64,000 bases of DNA from Dactylorhiza incarnata (Eukaryota > Streptophyta > Magnoliopsida > Asparagales > Orchidaceae). Below, one piece after another: positions 1 through 10,624 of this stretch. The DNA lies in contig JAWHQI010000327.1 in assembly GCA_033032865.1 (NCBI GenBank), positions 558,001 through 622,000 of the forward strand, given 5' to 3'. Position 1 is the first letter of the stretch; each line of letters starts with the position of its first letter. The notes under the pieces are model-generated. The model made no database searches, was not told where the DNA came from, and worked only from the letters and a program-made list of their open reading frames with translations. The translations under genes were made by a program, and so were the position numbers.

Positions 1-235
1 AGTGAAGGGGTTCCCAGTAGTTGAAGACCTCGTCGCAGTCGTGGATGATGTTGGAGGAAGCACTCATGTGGCGCAGAAGCCCAAGAGCCAGAAATGGAAG
101 CTGCCATCGGAGTCCCTTTTCGCCCTGTCCGTCCTTCTTCTCACCCTTGTCCTCCTTCGAGTACCGATCCGCCTCCGCCGTCGAGTCTGGATCGGGAACC
201 ACCTGCCGGCGATGCCTCGGTAGCGAGAGAGCCAT
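1..235 (-). CDS. ALG9: Alpha-1,2-mannosyltransferase ALG9, first exon (partial)
   Basis: The frame opens at an ATG (complement of 233-235) and stays open for 78 codons to the window edge. Residues 1-40 are polar and charged, as expected of a cytosolic tail. Residues 44-54 (WQLPFLALGLL) look like the start of the first membrane span. Residues 62-77 read NIIHDCDEVFNYWEPL, the hallmark first luminal loop of GT22 dolichyl-phosphate-mannose-dependent mannosyltransferases; the acidic pair in HDCDE is the family's proposed catalytic site. ALG9 adds mannoses to the lipid-linked oligosaccharide in the ER lumen during N-glycan assembly. The family assignment is strong. ALG9 rather than ALG12 is chosen from the HDCDEVFNYWEPL form. 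The rest of the gene lies left of the window. Confidence 0.85.
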   Translation of the reverse strand, partial: MALSLPRHRRQVVPDPDSTAEADRYSKEDKGEKKDGQGEKGLRWQLPFLALGLLRHMSASSNIIHDCDEVFNYWEPLH

Positions 236-301
236 TTGAGTAGCAGTCTCACGATCGTGCTCTCCCGTGAGATCACTGGCTTGTTTGTCCTCTCCTTGCT
301 T

Positions 302-351
302 TGGGCCTTCGGCTTTATTCCTTTGGGCCTTTAGCTTTATCCTTTTGGGCC
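302..351 (-). promoter_or_regulatory. Three site II (TGGGCC) motifs upstream of ALG9
   Basis: TGGGCC occurs at 302-307, 324-329 and 346-351, each inside a similar CTTTTGGGCCT context, 67-116 bp upstream of the ALG9 start codon. Site II elements (TGGGCY) are known TCP-factor sites in promoters of plant housekeeping and growth genes. The spacing of about 22 bp is regular. Their role here is inferred from motif and position only. Confidence 0.5.
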
Positions 352-929
352 TCTTTGGAACGGTGGTGGCGGTGGAAAATCAATGGTAGCTTTAGGGCTG
401 TCCAAAAAACCGTTTTGAAAAAGCTCTGCACTGTGTAGAAAAAATGTCGTTACATTCTGTTCGGAATAACAACTTTTTAATAATAGCTTTTTGACTTAAT
501 TATAATGTGCGTCGTGGCGAAAGATGCGCGCAAGGGAAAAATACGCGTCGTAGTCAAAAATGCGCGTCCGGATAGAAAATGCGCGTCTGGGAGAAAATGC
601 GTGCCCGAGCAGAAAATGTGCGCTCAGACGAAAAATGTGCGCCCGGACCAAAAATGCGCATTCGGGCAGGAAAGTGCGCGCTCGGGGGAAAAATTGCGCC
701 CCAGGCAAAAAAATGCTCCCGTGAGAAAAATGTGTGTCCGAACAAAAAATGCGTGATATGACAAAAAAATATCGTCTAAAAGAATAGACTTTATGAAAAT
801 TATGTTTTATAAAAAGCTCTTTTTAGAATGTAGGGAGTCCCAGCTTTTTGAAAAATCTTCAAAACTCTACTTTCAAAAAAGCTCTTTTGTGCGTGTTGCG
901 CAAATAGACGCTAATAAATCTATGATGGG
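352..929. repeat. Repeat-derived region between the ALG9 promoter and the hAT element
   Basis: A G/C-rich terminal motif (TTTGGAACGGTGGTGGCGG, from 354) is matched in inverted orientation near 3859-3887, on the far side of the hAT insertion. Both may therefore be ends of an older element that the hAT split. Between lies AT-rich DNA with repeated AAAAAGCTCT motifs (about 409 and 810) and a degenerate tandem array at 505-760 built on AAAATGCGC(N)TCCGG-like units of roughly 22-24 bp. Short ORFs through the array are open on both strands simply because the unit lacks stops. Confidence 0.45.
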
Positions 930-1278
930 TAGTCCTGAACAAAAAAAACGGGCCTGACGGGCCGGCCCGAGCCCGGCCCGGTCAAGGCCCGGTCAAGCCC
1001 GGCCCGGTTCAGGCCCGAACCGGGCCGAGCACTTACCCGGGGCCCTTACAGGGCCCCGGTTTGGAGACGTTACCCGGCCCGGTACCTGGCCCGGTCCAGG
1101 CCGGGTAAAGCCCGATAATCGAGCTAGCCCGAGACCGGGCCGGGCAAAGCCCGAACCGGTCTCGGGCTAGGCCCGATTTAGCCTAATGGCTCTTATTAGA
1201 GCCGTTAGGCTCATCACGGCAGCATGGCTGCCATGTGGCAGCCATGCCATGCTGCCATGTGGCAGCCATGCTGCCATG

Positions 1279-1321
1279 AAAGAGCAGCCAACGGCTCTAT
1301 TAGAGCCGTTGGCTGCTCTTT
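1279..1321. repeat. Perfect 20-bp hairpin in the hAT 5' region
   Basis: 1279-1298 and 1302-1321 are exact reverse complements separated by a 3-nt loop. It sits between the GC-rich subterminal array and the TATA box, next to a string of GGCAGCCATG palindromic repeats (1219-1276). It may be a cruciform or a transposase or host factor site; no function is known to me. Confidence 0.8.
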
Positions 1322-1424
1322 ATAATCATATAATATATTATTATATTTTTTTATTTTTTTTAATTAAAAAAAACAAAAAAAATCCTATAAATACCCCCCT
1401 CCCCTCTCTCTTTTCTCACACCCC

Positions 1425-1428
<4 letters not shown>

Positions 1429-1464
<36 letters not shown>
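1429..1464. repeat. (CT)18 microsatellite in the transposase 5' UTR
   Basis: An uninterrupted CT dinucleotide run lies between the TATA box and the transposase ATG at 1476. Pyrimidine stretches in plant 5' leaders are common and often promote transcription start; here it also marks a likely polymorphic site. Confidence 0.9.
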
Positions 1465-1466
<2 letters not shown>

Positions 1467-1475
1467 GCTCTTCCA

Positions 1476-3349
1476 ATGGCGTCATCTTCCACAACTCCAG
1501 CGTCGTCTTCTCAAAGTACGGCTTCGGTGGTGGAGCACAACCGTAGAGCGGGTATTTGGGAGCATTTCGACATGGTCCTAGTCGGCACCGAAAGGAAAGC
1601 GCGCTGCAAGATGTGCTCGAAGTTGCTATCCATCAGCGGCAACTCGACGCTCGTTAGACACCAAAAATCTTGCGAGTCGAAACAAGCTCCTCTCGAGTCA
1701 AGTCAAGCTCAAATTTCTGGAGCAGGACAGATTTGGACGTACGATCAAATGCGACAGCGAGAGATGCAGGCGAAGTTCGTCATCAAACGTGGGCTGCCAT
1801 TCAGCATCTTCGACAATGACGACGGCACAGAGTACATACATGGGGGGCTTCAGCCCAAATACCAAAAGGTTTGTAGAATTACTTTAAGGCGCGACACGAT
1901 TAGGTTATATTTAGAAGCAAAACAAGAATTAATTACGTATTTTGAAAATTTCGAAAGACGTGTGAGTCTAACGAGCGACGTTTGGACGAGTAATTTAAAT
2001 TTAGGATTAACTTATCTTTGCATCACTTGTCATTGGATTGATCCCATTTCGTGGGAGCTAAATAAACGCATAATATGTTTTACGGGTTTTGAATTCCCGC
2101 ACACGGTTATAGCTTTATATAAGGTTATTATGAAATGTGCGCGGGAATTTAAAATTAACGATAAAATACTTAGTTTTTCTCTTGATAACGCCTCCAATAA
2201 TTGCTTCGCAATTGAATTGTTAAAACGAGATTTAAAACCATTTCTCAACGGCGCATTTTTTCATACTAGATGTGTTTGTCACGTCCTAAATTTAGTGGTA
2301 CAGGATAGTTTAAAGGCAATATCACAATATATTAATAAAATTCGCGACATGTTAAAAGCTATTTATTGTACTAAACAACGAACTCAAGATTTTAGAAAAT
2401 TTTGTAAAGCACAAAATCAGAAATATTTGAAACCACAATTAGATATGCCTATTAGATGGAACTCAACCTATAAAATGTTAAAAAGAGCCCTTCTACAAAA
2501 AGATCTTCTAATGGAATATTATAGTTTACTTAATATTGAACACGGTTTAGGTGAAACTGATTGGACCATAATAGAATATTATGTAGATTTACTAAAGTGT
2601 TTTTATAGGGCCACCGTTGCTTTATCTGGAGTGTATTATCCAACGAGCGCATTAGTAATTGAACATTTCGTACATATCACAGAAAGATTTAGTTATTATA
2701 GAAAACACCAAGGTTTAAATCCGCTACTTAACGTAGTAGGCGTAGAAAATTTGATCGACGAAATCAATACTAATCTAACCTTAAATATAAATTATGATAA
2801 AGATGACCCCGTTAGTAGTACAAGTTTTACTAATTTTTTTACGCAAAGTTATAATTACTACAATAACTTATACGGATCACGACCCCACGAAGAAATAATG
2901 CAACCCAAAACGAAGGATGGTCTTAAAAATAAAATTTTAGATTTAGCTTCTATGAAAAAAAGCGCACATCTGGTAGTTTAGATGAATTAGGATTATACAC
3001 AAAAACTCAATTTAGCGATTTTATGAGTTCGGACGAGATCGAAAACTTCGATCTCTTAAATTGGTGGAAAGGTAAAGCTAATACCTATCCTGTTTTGGCC
3101 TGTATGGCCCGTGACTTATTAACTGTCCAAGCTAGTACAGTAGCTTCGGAGTCCGCTTTTTCTCTTAGTGGCAGGGTTTTGAACGAGCGGAGGAGCCGGC
3201 TTAACGAAGATTCGCTAGAGGTTTGCATATGCTACAAGGACTACTTGGACAGTTTAAAGAGGAAGCAACACATAACAGCATTGGAGGATAGCTCAGAGGA
3301 GATAGAAGACGAAATGGACGCGTTGAACTTGAATTTACAGGATGATTAA
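1476..3349 (+). pseudogene. hAT transposase (BED zinc finger, RNase H-like core, hATC), frameshifted
   Basis: The first frame runs 1476-2981 (501 codons). It has a BED finger at about residues 26-66 (WEHFDMV, CKMC, HQKSC), a first catalytic Asp in LTSDVW, a second in SLDNASNN, the CxxH-type RCVCHVLNL and the RWNSTYK motif. The C-terminal dimerisation domain (hATC: FDLLNWW, SESAFSLSGR) is in another frame, 3023-3349. The break is at the A7 run 2955-2961: with one more A the frame continues as SGSLDELGLY into the hATC domain with no other stop. The total length of about 620 residues is normal for RICESLEEPER-type transposases. This copy cannot make a full protein unless ribosomes slip at the A run. 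Confidence 0.9.
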
Positions 3350-3850
3350 ATCCGCAGTCCAATCTAAATGTACTTTTTTTAAAATATGTAAATTTTTTAA
3401 TTAAATTTTATAAGAATCATAGCTTTTATAGGTTTGTATTTTCAATTTTGTATTTTGTACAAATGTACGACTTAAATTTTGTAATATTTTAAATTTTTTG
3501 TTCCAAATTTTCAATATTAATAAATTTTTTGTTCCAAATTTTTCGTTCAAATTGTTCAATATTATTTGTTCAAAATTTCATTATTTATTATTTATAAAAA
3601 TTAAAAAATTAAAATTTAATTAAAAAAAAGAAAAAACCGGGCCGGCCCGGATCGGGCCCGAGACCGGCCCGGTCCTGCACGGCCCGGCCTGAAGGGCCGG
3701 AGCAGGCAACACATTAGTGCTGCCTGCCCGGCCCGGGCCGGCCCGATTCCAGGGGAGGACCGGGCCAGCCCGGCCCGATGCAGGAAAAAGCCCAATCGGG
3801 CCCGGTCCAGGCCGGCCCGATCGGGCTTTATGTTCACGGCTAATGATGGG

Positions 3851-4803
3851 TATAGAACTTTTTCCACCGCCACCACCGTCCCAAACAAACCCAAAGTTGA
3901 AGATCCTTTTAGATTTCACGTTGCATATGTAAAATAATAATAATAATAAATCTGTAAATTAGACCTTGGGTTAATTTTTCTCTCCCCTTTCTATTCCTTA
4001 ACTTTGTTGTAAACAATAAGACATTTTTTGGCTCAGCTATATTAATGAGAAAAATAGTTATGACAAAATTTGAAACTATTCGAAGGAATTGTTTAATAAA
4101 TTAATTTTAATAAAATAGCTATGTAAGAAAATATTATAAAATAATATAATTTAAATATAAATAACATATTGTTTATAAATTAATTATATAATAATATAAA
4201 AATAAACAAAATATATATGCAGGTTTATATCTAATTAATATATAACAATTATATAACTAGTGCAACTAAATTTATATATAATTAATATATAAATTTTTCC
4301 TGGTCCCCACCTGTGGCCGAGGACCCACGACGGGAAAAGGGCTTCATGTAGCCCTTTTTGGCGATGGCTTCCGCCACCGCCAATCCCTAAACTATTTTGT
4401 TTGGTGTGGCTTTTGAGGTTGAAGCGGCATGCAAATCTTAAAAAGCCGCGCCAAACAAAGCTTAATAGTCCGTTTGACACTGTGGTAGCGGTTGCGAATG
4501 TGGTGGTTATGAACTATCGTTCATGAACGGACCCTCATCTAAGGATCTCCATCCACTTTTATGTTAAAAATTAGTATTTTTTCTTGGCGGAGGTCATAGC
4601 CGTTGTCATGTCAAATACATGTTGCATTTTTGTACAAACTCAGCAAAGAAAAAAAAGTCACGCGAAACATACCGTAAGTCATTCATAAATAAGAATTATT
4701 ATGATGTCAGTCAATATGTTATCCTTTTTACGAGTTATTCATATGACTTGTCTGTACGTAGTGTTCATCATTAAATTTTCTCCTTCAAATGTATGCCTAC
4801 ATT
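3851..4803. other. Intergenic, AT-rich, with MITE fragments
   Basis: No gene seen. An imperfect hairpin (4396-4414 with 4441-4460, about 17 of 19 pairs) carries TTTGTTTGGTGTGGC ends typical of plant MITEs. From 4467 the sequence GTCCGTTTGACACTGTGG and then GGTGGTTATGAAC resembles, inverted, the end of the MITE fragment at 25085-25148. These look like scattered ends of one MITE family with CGTTTGGC-type termini. Confidence 0.4.
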
Positions 4804-5272
4804 ATAACTGTTGGGCGTGACCCGCCATCCGGGTTGTTGGATGGGGCAGCCCGGACGCACCATGGTTGGCTCCTGACATTTGTGCAGGGGAACTTCAATG
4901 GTATAGTTTAGTGCAAGGGAGCCGGGTTGGTTCTGGGCATGAGTACATGGGAGTTTCGGGCACGGTTTAGTGCGAGGGAGTTATGAGAACAATTTGACTA
5001 GTCCTGCTTGATAATAATAAAGGAGTTGGTAGTGAATTTCCTAACACTCCAGAGTTTTGGGATAGTTGGTAGGCGCTACTCCCTAATAGTGGTATCAGAG
5101 GCGGGGAGGGTCATGGGTTCGATCCCCCTGGATGGCGTTCCAGGGGGGAGTTTGTTGGGTGTGGCCCGCCATCCAGGTTGTTGGATGGGGCAGCTCGGGT
5201 GCATCATGGTTGGCTCCTGGCATAGGTGCAGGGGAACTCCAAGGGTACGATTTAGTGCAAGGGAGCCGAGTT

Positions 5273-5746
5273 TGTTAGAAATAATAATTATGTGGGTCAT
5301 ATATGTTAATTATGCGCGTTAATGGGGTTGTCATTAACATCGACCCAATTTAAGTGATCTAATTAATTTGGTCGATTACGTTTCATATTGTATGGACGGT
5401 TTAAGTAATGTGTGGATACCGGGTGTTATTTACATTTATATGATGGGCTTAAATGTAAATGACCGTATTAAGGTTCAGTTATAAATAGGTTATGGTCCCC
5501 GGGTCACAAGATATCATCATTATTATTTTTACTCTCATTAGTTCTAGCATCCCATCGCTGGAGAGAGCCTAAGGAGGAAGAGGAGGAGTCGTCTTCTTCG
5601 TCAGGACCTTGTAGACTTGGAAGATCCGTAACCGCAATAATCCATCTACATGGATTCAGGTATGCTTCCGCTCATGTTTTCTCCGTCTCGATGTTTCGAC
5701 TAGAGCGAATCCATCTCCGTCATGGTTTCACGGATTCTCCCTAACA
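5273..5746 (+). repeat. 5' LTR of the copia element
   Basis: 474 bp, TGTTAG...CTAACA. It contains CTATTTATAACTG-type promoter sequence in inverted copies and an ATGGATTCAG/GTATGC motif (5650-5664) that is conserved in all three LTR copies of the locus and looks like a start codon followed by a splice donor. Confidence 0.93.
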
Positions 5747-7537
5747 AGTGGTATCAGAGCGACTCTATGTCGATTCACAGGGATTTTTCGTCGGTTCTCG
5801 GATTTCTTTTCTCTCTTTGGCGGACTTTGGTATTTTTCCACAATTTTTTTCTTCGCTCGGCTTCATCTTCGGATCTAGCGCCGCCACCGATAATCAGTAG
5901 TGAATCACAGTGACCAAAGATCTCATGATCGCCGGAATCCGCTGTGATTGGTGGTCGGTGGTGCCACCGCTGCCCTCTTGATGGCTAAATCATGGCTAGG
6001 ATGGCCGGATCCGGCATATGCCGGCGGTTTCCTACCCCTTTCGGCGGTAGATGATAGTTTTTTTTTTGGCAAGCCCGAATTGGGGCAATTTTCGGAAAGC
6101 CCAATTTAGGCTCGTTTGAAAGATTTCAAAATTTAATTTTGATTTTGGCAATTTTGAATCTGTTACCAAAATTAAAATTATTTTGGGGATCTTTTTAGTG
6201 TAGTTATGGGCCTTATGGCATGACATATTTGATTAACTTATAATAATAATTGTGCCAAAAATACCCAAAATTTGTTACCTAAAGCAGCAAAATATTTGAG
6301 CTATTTTGGCAAAAAATTTTGAGTATTTCATGCAGCCTTATTTCTCATATTTATGTGTTATGTTGAAATATTTCATGCCTTAATTACCTCTTATTCTGGG
6401 TTTTTTTTTGGCAATCCAAATTTATGTCAATTTAAATCAAATTTGGACTGCCTTTTGGAGCCGATTTTCGGCTATCTTTGAATGTTTTATTATTCCTCTT
6501 GTTTCTTATGGGCCATTTATTTTTGGCATGTGTTTTAAGGAATTATATCAATATAAACATATTTTGTTATAAAATAATAATGATATTATTATTTTGGTAA
6601 TAAATATTAAATGATTCCATGATTCTCAATTTAAATCATGGATTATATTAAATTACTAAAATTGAGGATCTAAATATGTAACCCAATTAATTCTTTAACC
6701 CGACTTGAATTTCGTCATTTCGGGCATAATTTGGTGTTAGATCGACGTAAAATTGGTAATCTCTAATTATAAAATAATAATGTAATTATTATTTAGTAAT
6801 TAAATATATTACGCTCGATCTAATTTTGCAAGCAAATTAATTTTAATATTCAGATAAATAATATTTTATTAGGATATTTAAAATATTATTTTCATTAAAA
6901 TTAATGAGGCTCTAATTTTTCGGAAATTACACTCGCGCACTTTTATGCTCGTGCTTACTATGGAATAGTCAAATTTAAAATTTAATCGTCGGGTCAATTT
7001 TATAATCATATACCCCGCTCTGCACCGATTAATTAAAATTTGAACTTTAAAATTAAATTCATTAAATGGTGATTCAGTAATTATTAAATATCTAATTTTG
7101 CCGAATAAATTAATTGAAACGACATCCCGCCAAAGTGGGCTCTCTCGTGTAGATTAATTTAATTTAGCATTATTAAGATTGCAGTGGGTGTGTAATTCAT
7201 GCGAATATTGATCGGCCCAAAGGAAGATTAATATTTGGCTGAATTGTGCGTCCACATGTGGTAATAAATATGTGACGATTATTTTATTCTCCATGTGAGC
7301 AGTATGTCGGTCCAAAGAAAGGCCTACTGTTTGATAGGAATTATCGTCAGTATTTGATTACTACACCAAGAGGATCACTTGGAATCAACATTTCTGTCCA
7401 AAGACTAAATGTCGGTGTTCCGCTAGGTCTCTTGTGATGGGCCCCACCATTATTTAATGAATTTTAATTTGTGCATTGCGATGTGTAATTTATTTTCTGT
7501 GGGTATGCAAATTAATTTATATAATTTTTCTTTTCAG
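5660..7537 (+). other. Predicted leader intron of the copia element, containing the primer site
   Basis: Donor CAG|GTATGC is at 5659/5660 in the LTR; acceptor TTTTTCTTTTCAG| ends at 7537 after a T-rich tract. Joining them puts the LTR codons ATG GAT TCA G in frame with CT CAT AAC TCC, and the frame runs directly into the gag N-terminus ahead of the conserved LNGTNFKDW. The intron is 1878 bp, AT-rich, full of stops and ATGs, and otherwise has no coding content. It is inferred from splice consensus and frame continuity; no transcript was seen. Confidence 0.6.
5749..5760 (+). promoter_or_regulatory. Primer binding site, initiator Met tRNA
   Basis: TGGTATCAGAGC starts two bases after the 5' LTR and is complementary to the 3' end of plant initiator methionine tRNA, the standard copia primer. 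Confidence 0.92.
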
Positions 7538-8327
7538 CTCATAACTCCGTTACAACGATTTCTGCCAACATTAATTCAATTCCGATGCTTAATGGAACTA
7601 ATTTTAAAGACTGGAAAGAAAGCATCATGATCGTGCTCGGTTGTATGGACTTAGATCTTGCGCTTAGGACTGAATCTCCCACACTTCCTTTAGATGATAG
7701 TTCCGCTGAGGTTAACGGAATTATGAAAGGTGGGAGCGTTCAGATCGCATGTGTCTAATGATCATGAAGCGGGGCGTTCCAGAAGCCTTTAGGGGCACTG
7801 ATGACGACACCCCTGCCTTAGAATTCCTTGATACCCTTGAAAAACGTTTTGCACAAAACGATAAGGCGGAGACAAGCACGCTTCTTGCGAAACTTGTTTC
7901 CATGAGGTACAAGGGTAAAGGGAATGTACGTGAGTACATTATGGAATTATCCCTACTTGCTTCAAAACTAAAAGCACTAAAGTTAGAGTTGTCGGAAGAC
8001 CTGCTCGTGCATTTAATTTTGATTTCTCTTCCTGCACAATTCAGTCAATTCAAGGTCAGTTATAACTGCCAAAAGGAGAAATGGTCTCTTAATGAGCTCA
8101 TTTCATATTGTGTGCAAGAGGAGGATAGATTGAAGCAAGAAAGGACGGAAAGTGCTCATATGACAGTGGGTCCCTCTAACAAAGGCCAGAAAAGGAAGAA
8201 AGGAAAGCAAGCTGCAAGTGGACCTCCACAAAGGAAGCCACAAAAGGAACATGATAAAGGTTCCACCTGTTTCTTTTGTCGGGGTGGTGGATATGTGAAG
8301 AAAGACTGTGCCAAATACCACGCCTGA
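7538..8327 (+). pseudogene. Copia gag
   Basis: The N-terminal frame (from 7540) contains LNGTNFKDWKESI, then shifts by one base near 7722-7728 into the frame 7749-8327, which holds the UBN2/gag core (LEFLDTLEKRFAQNDKAET, SLPAQFSQF, CVQEEDRLKQE) and a zinc knuckle CFFCRGGGYVKKDC, where Tyr replaces the expected His. The frame ends at TGA in place of a Trp codon (KYHA-W). Gag forms the virus-like particle. Two inactivating lesions and the altered knuckle mark this as a dead copy. Confidence 0.85.
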
Positions 8328-9327
8328 CGTGCTAAGAAGGGTACACTTCTCACATTAGTTTGTTCTGAAATTAATTTAACTTCTGTACCTAAACACACTT
8401 GGTGGATAGATTCTGGTGCTACTACTCACATAAGTGTGTCTATGCAGGGTTGCCTGAGCTGCCGAAAGCCAAGTGATGGTGAAAGATACATCTTTGTGGG
8501 CGATGGCAAATCAGTTGAAGTTGAAGTTATAGGCACTTTTCGTTTATTATTAGAGACTGGTCATTATCTAGATTTGTTTGAGACTTTTATTGTACCGTCT
8601 TTTAGACGTAATTTGATTTCTATTTCTATATTGGACAAATTTGGTTACCATTGTTCTTTTGGAAATAATAAATTTAGTCTCAATTGAATTCAAATCTTAT
8701 TGGCACTGGTTATTTATCTAATAATGATAACTTATATTTGCTTAATACAATAGCTTTATATAATGAAACAATGCATGTTAATTCAAGAGGTACTAAACGT
8801 AAATTAATTGATCATAATTCTGCCTCTTTATGGCACAAGCGCTTAGGGCACATCTCCAAACAGAGAATTGAGAGACTTGTGTCAGACGGAATTCTTGATT
8901 CCCTTGATTTTACAGACTTTAAGATTTGCATAGACTGTATAAAAGGGAAACAAACGAACATAAGGAAGATAGGTGCCAGTAGAGCTACGGAAGTCTTAGA
9001 ACTGATACACACTGATATTTGTGGACCTTTCCCTACGGCCTCTTGGAATGGTCAACAATATTATATCACGTTCATAGATGATTACTCTCGTTATGGATAC
9101 ATCTATCTTATTCATGAGAAGTCACAGTCACTGGACGTATTTAAAGCCTATAAAGCTGAGGTGGAAAACCAACTCGGCAAACGGATTAAAGCGGTCAGAT
9201 CTGATCGTGGTGGTGAATACTACGGTAGATATGACGGATCAGGAGAACAACGTCCAGGCCCTTTTGCTAAATTCCTAGAGGAGTGCGGTGTTGTCCCTCA
9301 ATACACCATGCCTGGTACCCCTACCAT
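8328..9327 (+). pseudogene. Copia protease and N-terminal integrase, truncated
   Basis: After the gag stop the same frame continues with the protease motif WWIDSGATTHIS (about 8400-8435) and runs to 8687, shifts by one base, and resumes at 8684-9327. The integrase zinc-binding segment HKRLGHISKQRI...CIDCIKGKQ is intact, as are the first two catalytic Asp contexts (HTDICGPF, RSDRGGEY). The frame reaches PQYTMPGTP and then stops matching at 9328, exactly where the inverted duplication begins; the catalytic Glu and everything up to reverse transcriptase are lost. Confidence 0.85.
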
Positions 9328-9752
9328 GAAAAGTAAAATGCATTTTTGCATCGAGATTTGGGCTGACCATGTTGCATGATAGGAGTGGTCCTGGATATTT
9401 TCTCTCCTCCGAACTGAATAGCCTCCCTCCCTAGCAACATCATGTCTTAGAATGAATAAAAAAATGTTATTTATGGGCCAATATGGTACTTTCAATAGTA
9501 TAATAATAATAATAATAATAAACATTTGAGTATGGTTCATATGTTAGACCGCATTATTAAGTAGCTAAGTTCTAATATGTGTTATTGTTAGGGAGTGACG
9601 ACTATCAACTATATCTCAAAATCTCGGAGTGTTGAGAAAGGCGTTACCAACTCCTTTATTATTATCAAGCAGGACCGGTCAATTTGTTATCATGGCTCCC
9701 TCGCACTAAATCGTGCACGAAACTCTCATGTACTCATGCCCGAAGCCAACTC

Positions 9753-10226
9753 TGTTGGGGAGAATCCGTGAAACCATGACGGAGATGGATTCGCTCTAGT
9801 CGAAACTTCGAGACGGAGAAAACATGAGCGGAAGCATACCTGAATCCATGTAGATGGATTATTGCGGTTATGGATCTTCCAAGTCTACAAGGTCCTAACG
9901 AAGAAGACGACTCCTCCTCTTCCTCCTTAGGCTCTCTCCAGCGATGGGATGCTAGAACTAATGAGAGTAAAAATAATAATGATGATACCTTGTGACCCGG
10001 GGACCATAACTTATTTATAACTGAACCTTAATACGGTCATTTACATTTAAGCCCATCATATAAATGTAAATAACACCCGGTATCCACACATTACTTAAAC
10101 CGTCCATACAATATGAAACGTAATCGACCAAATTAATTAGATCACTTAAATTGGGTCGATGTTAATGACAACCCCATTAACGCGCATAATTAACATATAT
10201 GGCCCACATAATTATTATTTCTAACA
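9753..10226 (-). repeat. Inverted copy of the copia 3' LTR
   Basis: 474 bp, matching 12877-13350 in reverse. It shares the variants specific to the 3' LTR (CCCCAACA terminus, GGCCATATATG, AAGGTATC) rather than those of the 5' LTR, so it derives from the 3' LTR. At one site (AAATGACCGTA) it keeps the 5' LTR state, showing that the 3' LTR mutated after duplication. Confidence 0.92.
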
Positions 10227-10624
10227 ATCTCCCACTTGGGCCAACATATGTTAAATTTATAACTGCGCATTATATGGTAACCTTATGAGCTCAAAAATTG
10301 CTGTCATTTCCGAAAACGTTTCTATCCAATCTGGTCCATGATTGTACTAACATAGGATCAAAGAGATCTTTGCTACTATAATCGTAGATAGACCCATCAA
10401 TGGTCACATATGTGTGCACAATCAATGACATAGATCAAGTATGGATGTGTGGCATGAAAATTATATGTAATGTGATCTTGAAATGTCTATTTTCAACTGG
10501 TCCTACTTTAACTTTAGTGAGATCAAAATAATTAAGTTCAGAGTGCAATAATGAATATTTTATTCTGCAGAATAATAATCATAAAATGTCATACAACAAA
10601 TAAGCATCAAAATACAAACTCCCA

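Larger units (their letters stand above)
930..3842 (+). mobile_element. hAT (Ac-like) DNA transposon, full length
   Basis: Both ends are visible. The left end reads TAGTCCTGAACA and the reverse complement of the right end reads TAGCCGTGAACA, a 12-bp terminal inverted repeat with two mismatches. An 8-bp target duplication ATGATGGG flanks it at 922-929 and 3843-3850. The subterminal 200 bp on both sides are arrays of GGCCCGG/CCGGGCC, the usual binding-site-rich subterminal structure of plant hAT elements. A TATAAATA box (1386-1393) and an (CT)18 tract (1429-1464) precede the transposase start. The 8-bp duplication and encoded transposase place it firmly in the hAT superfamily. Confidence 0.92.

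Noticed and set aside
505..761. Cys/Lys-rich small ORFs resembling a repeat protein
   Set aside because: Both strands are open across a degenerate tandem repeat; no start context, domain or homologue recognised.
2952..2965. Programmed -1 frameshift in the hAT transposase
   Set aside because: hAT transposases are normally translated from one frame; a private one-base deletion is simpler. Kept only as a remark.
5060..5125. tRNA-like A/B boxes (GGTTCGATCCC)
   Set aside because: The segment is the TRIM LTR end, primer site and 64-bp interior; the boxes are probably incidental and no cloverleaf is visible.
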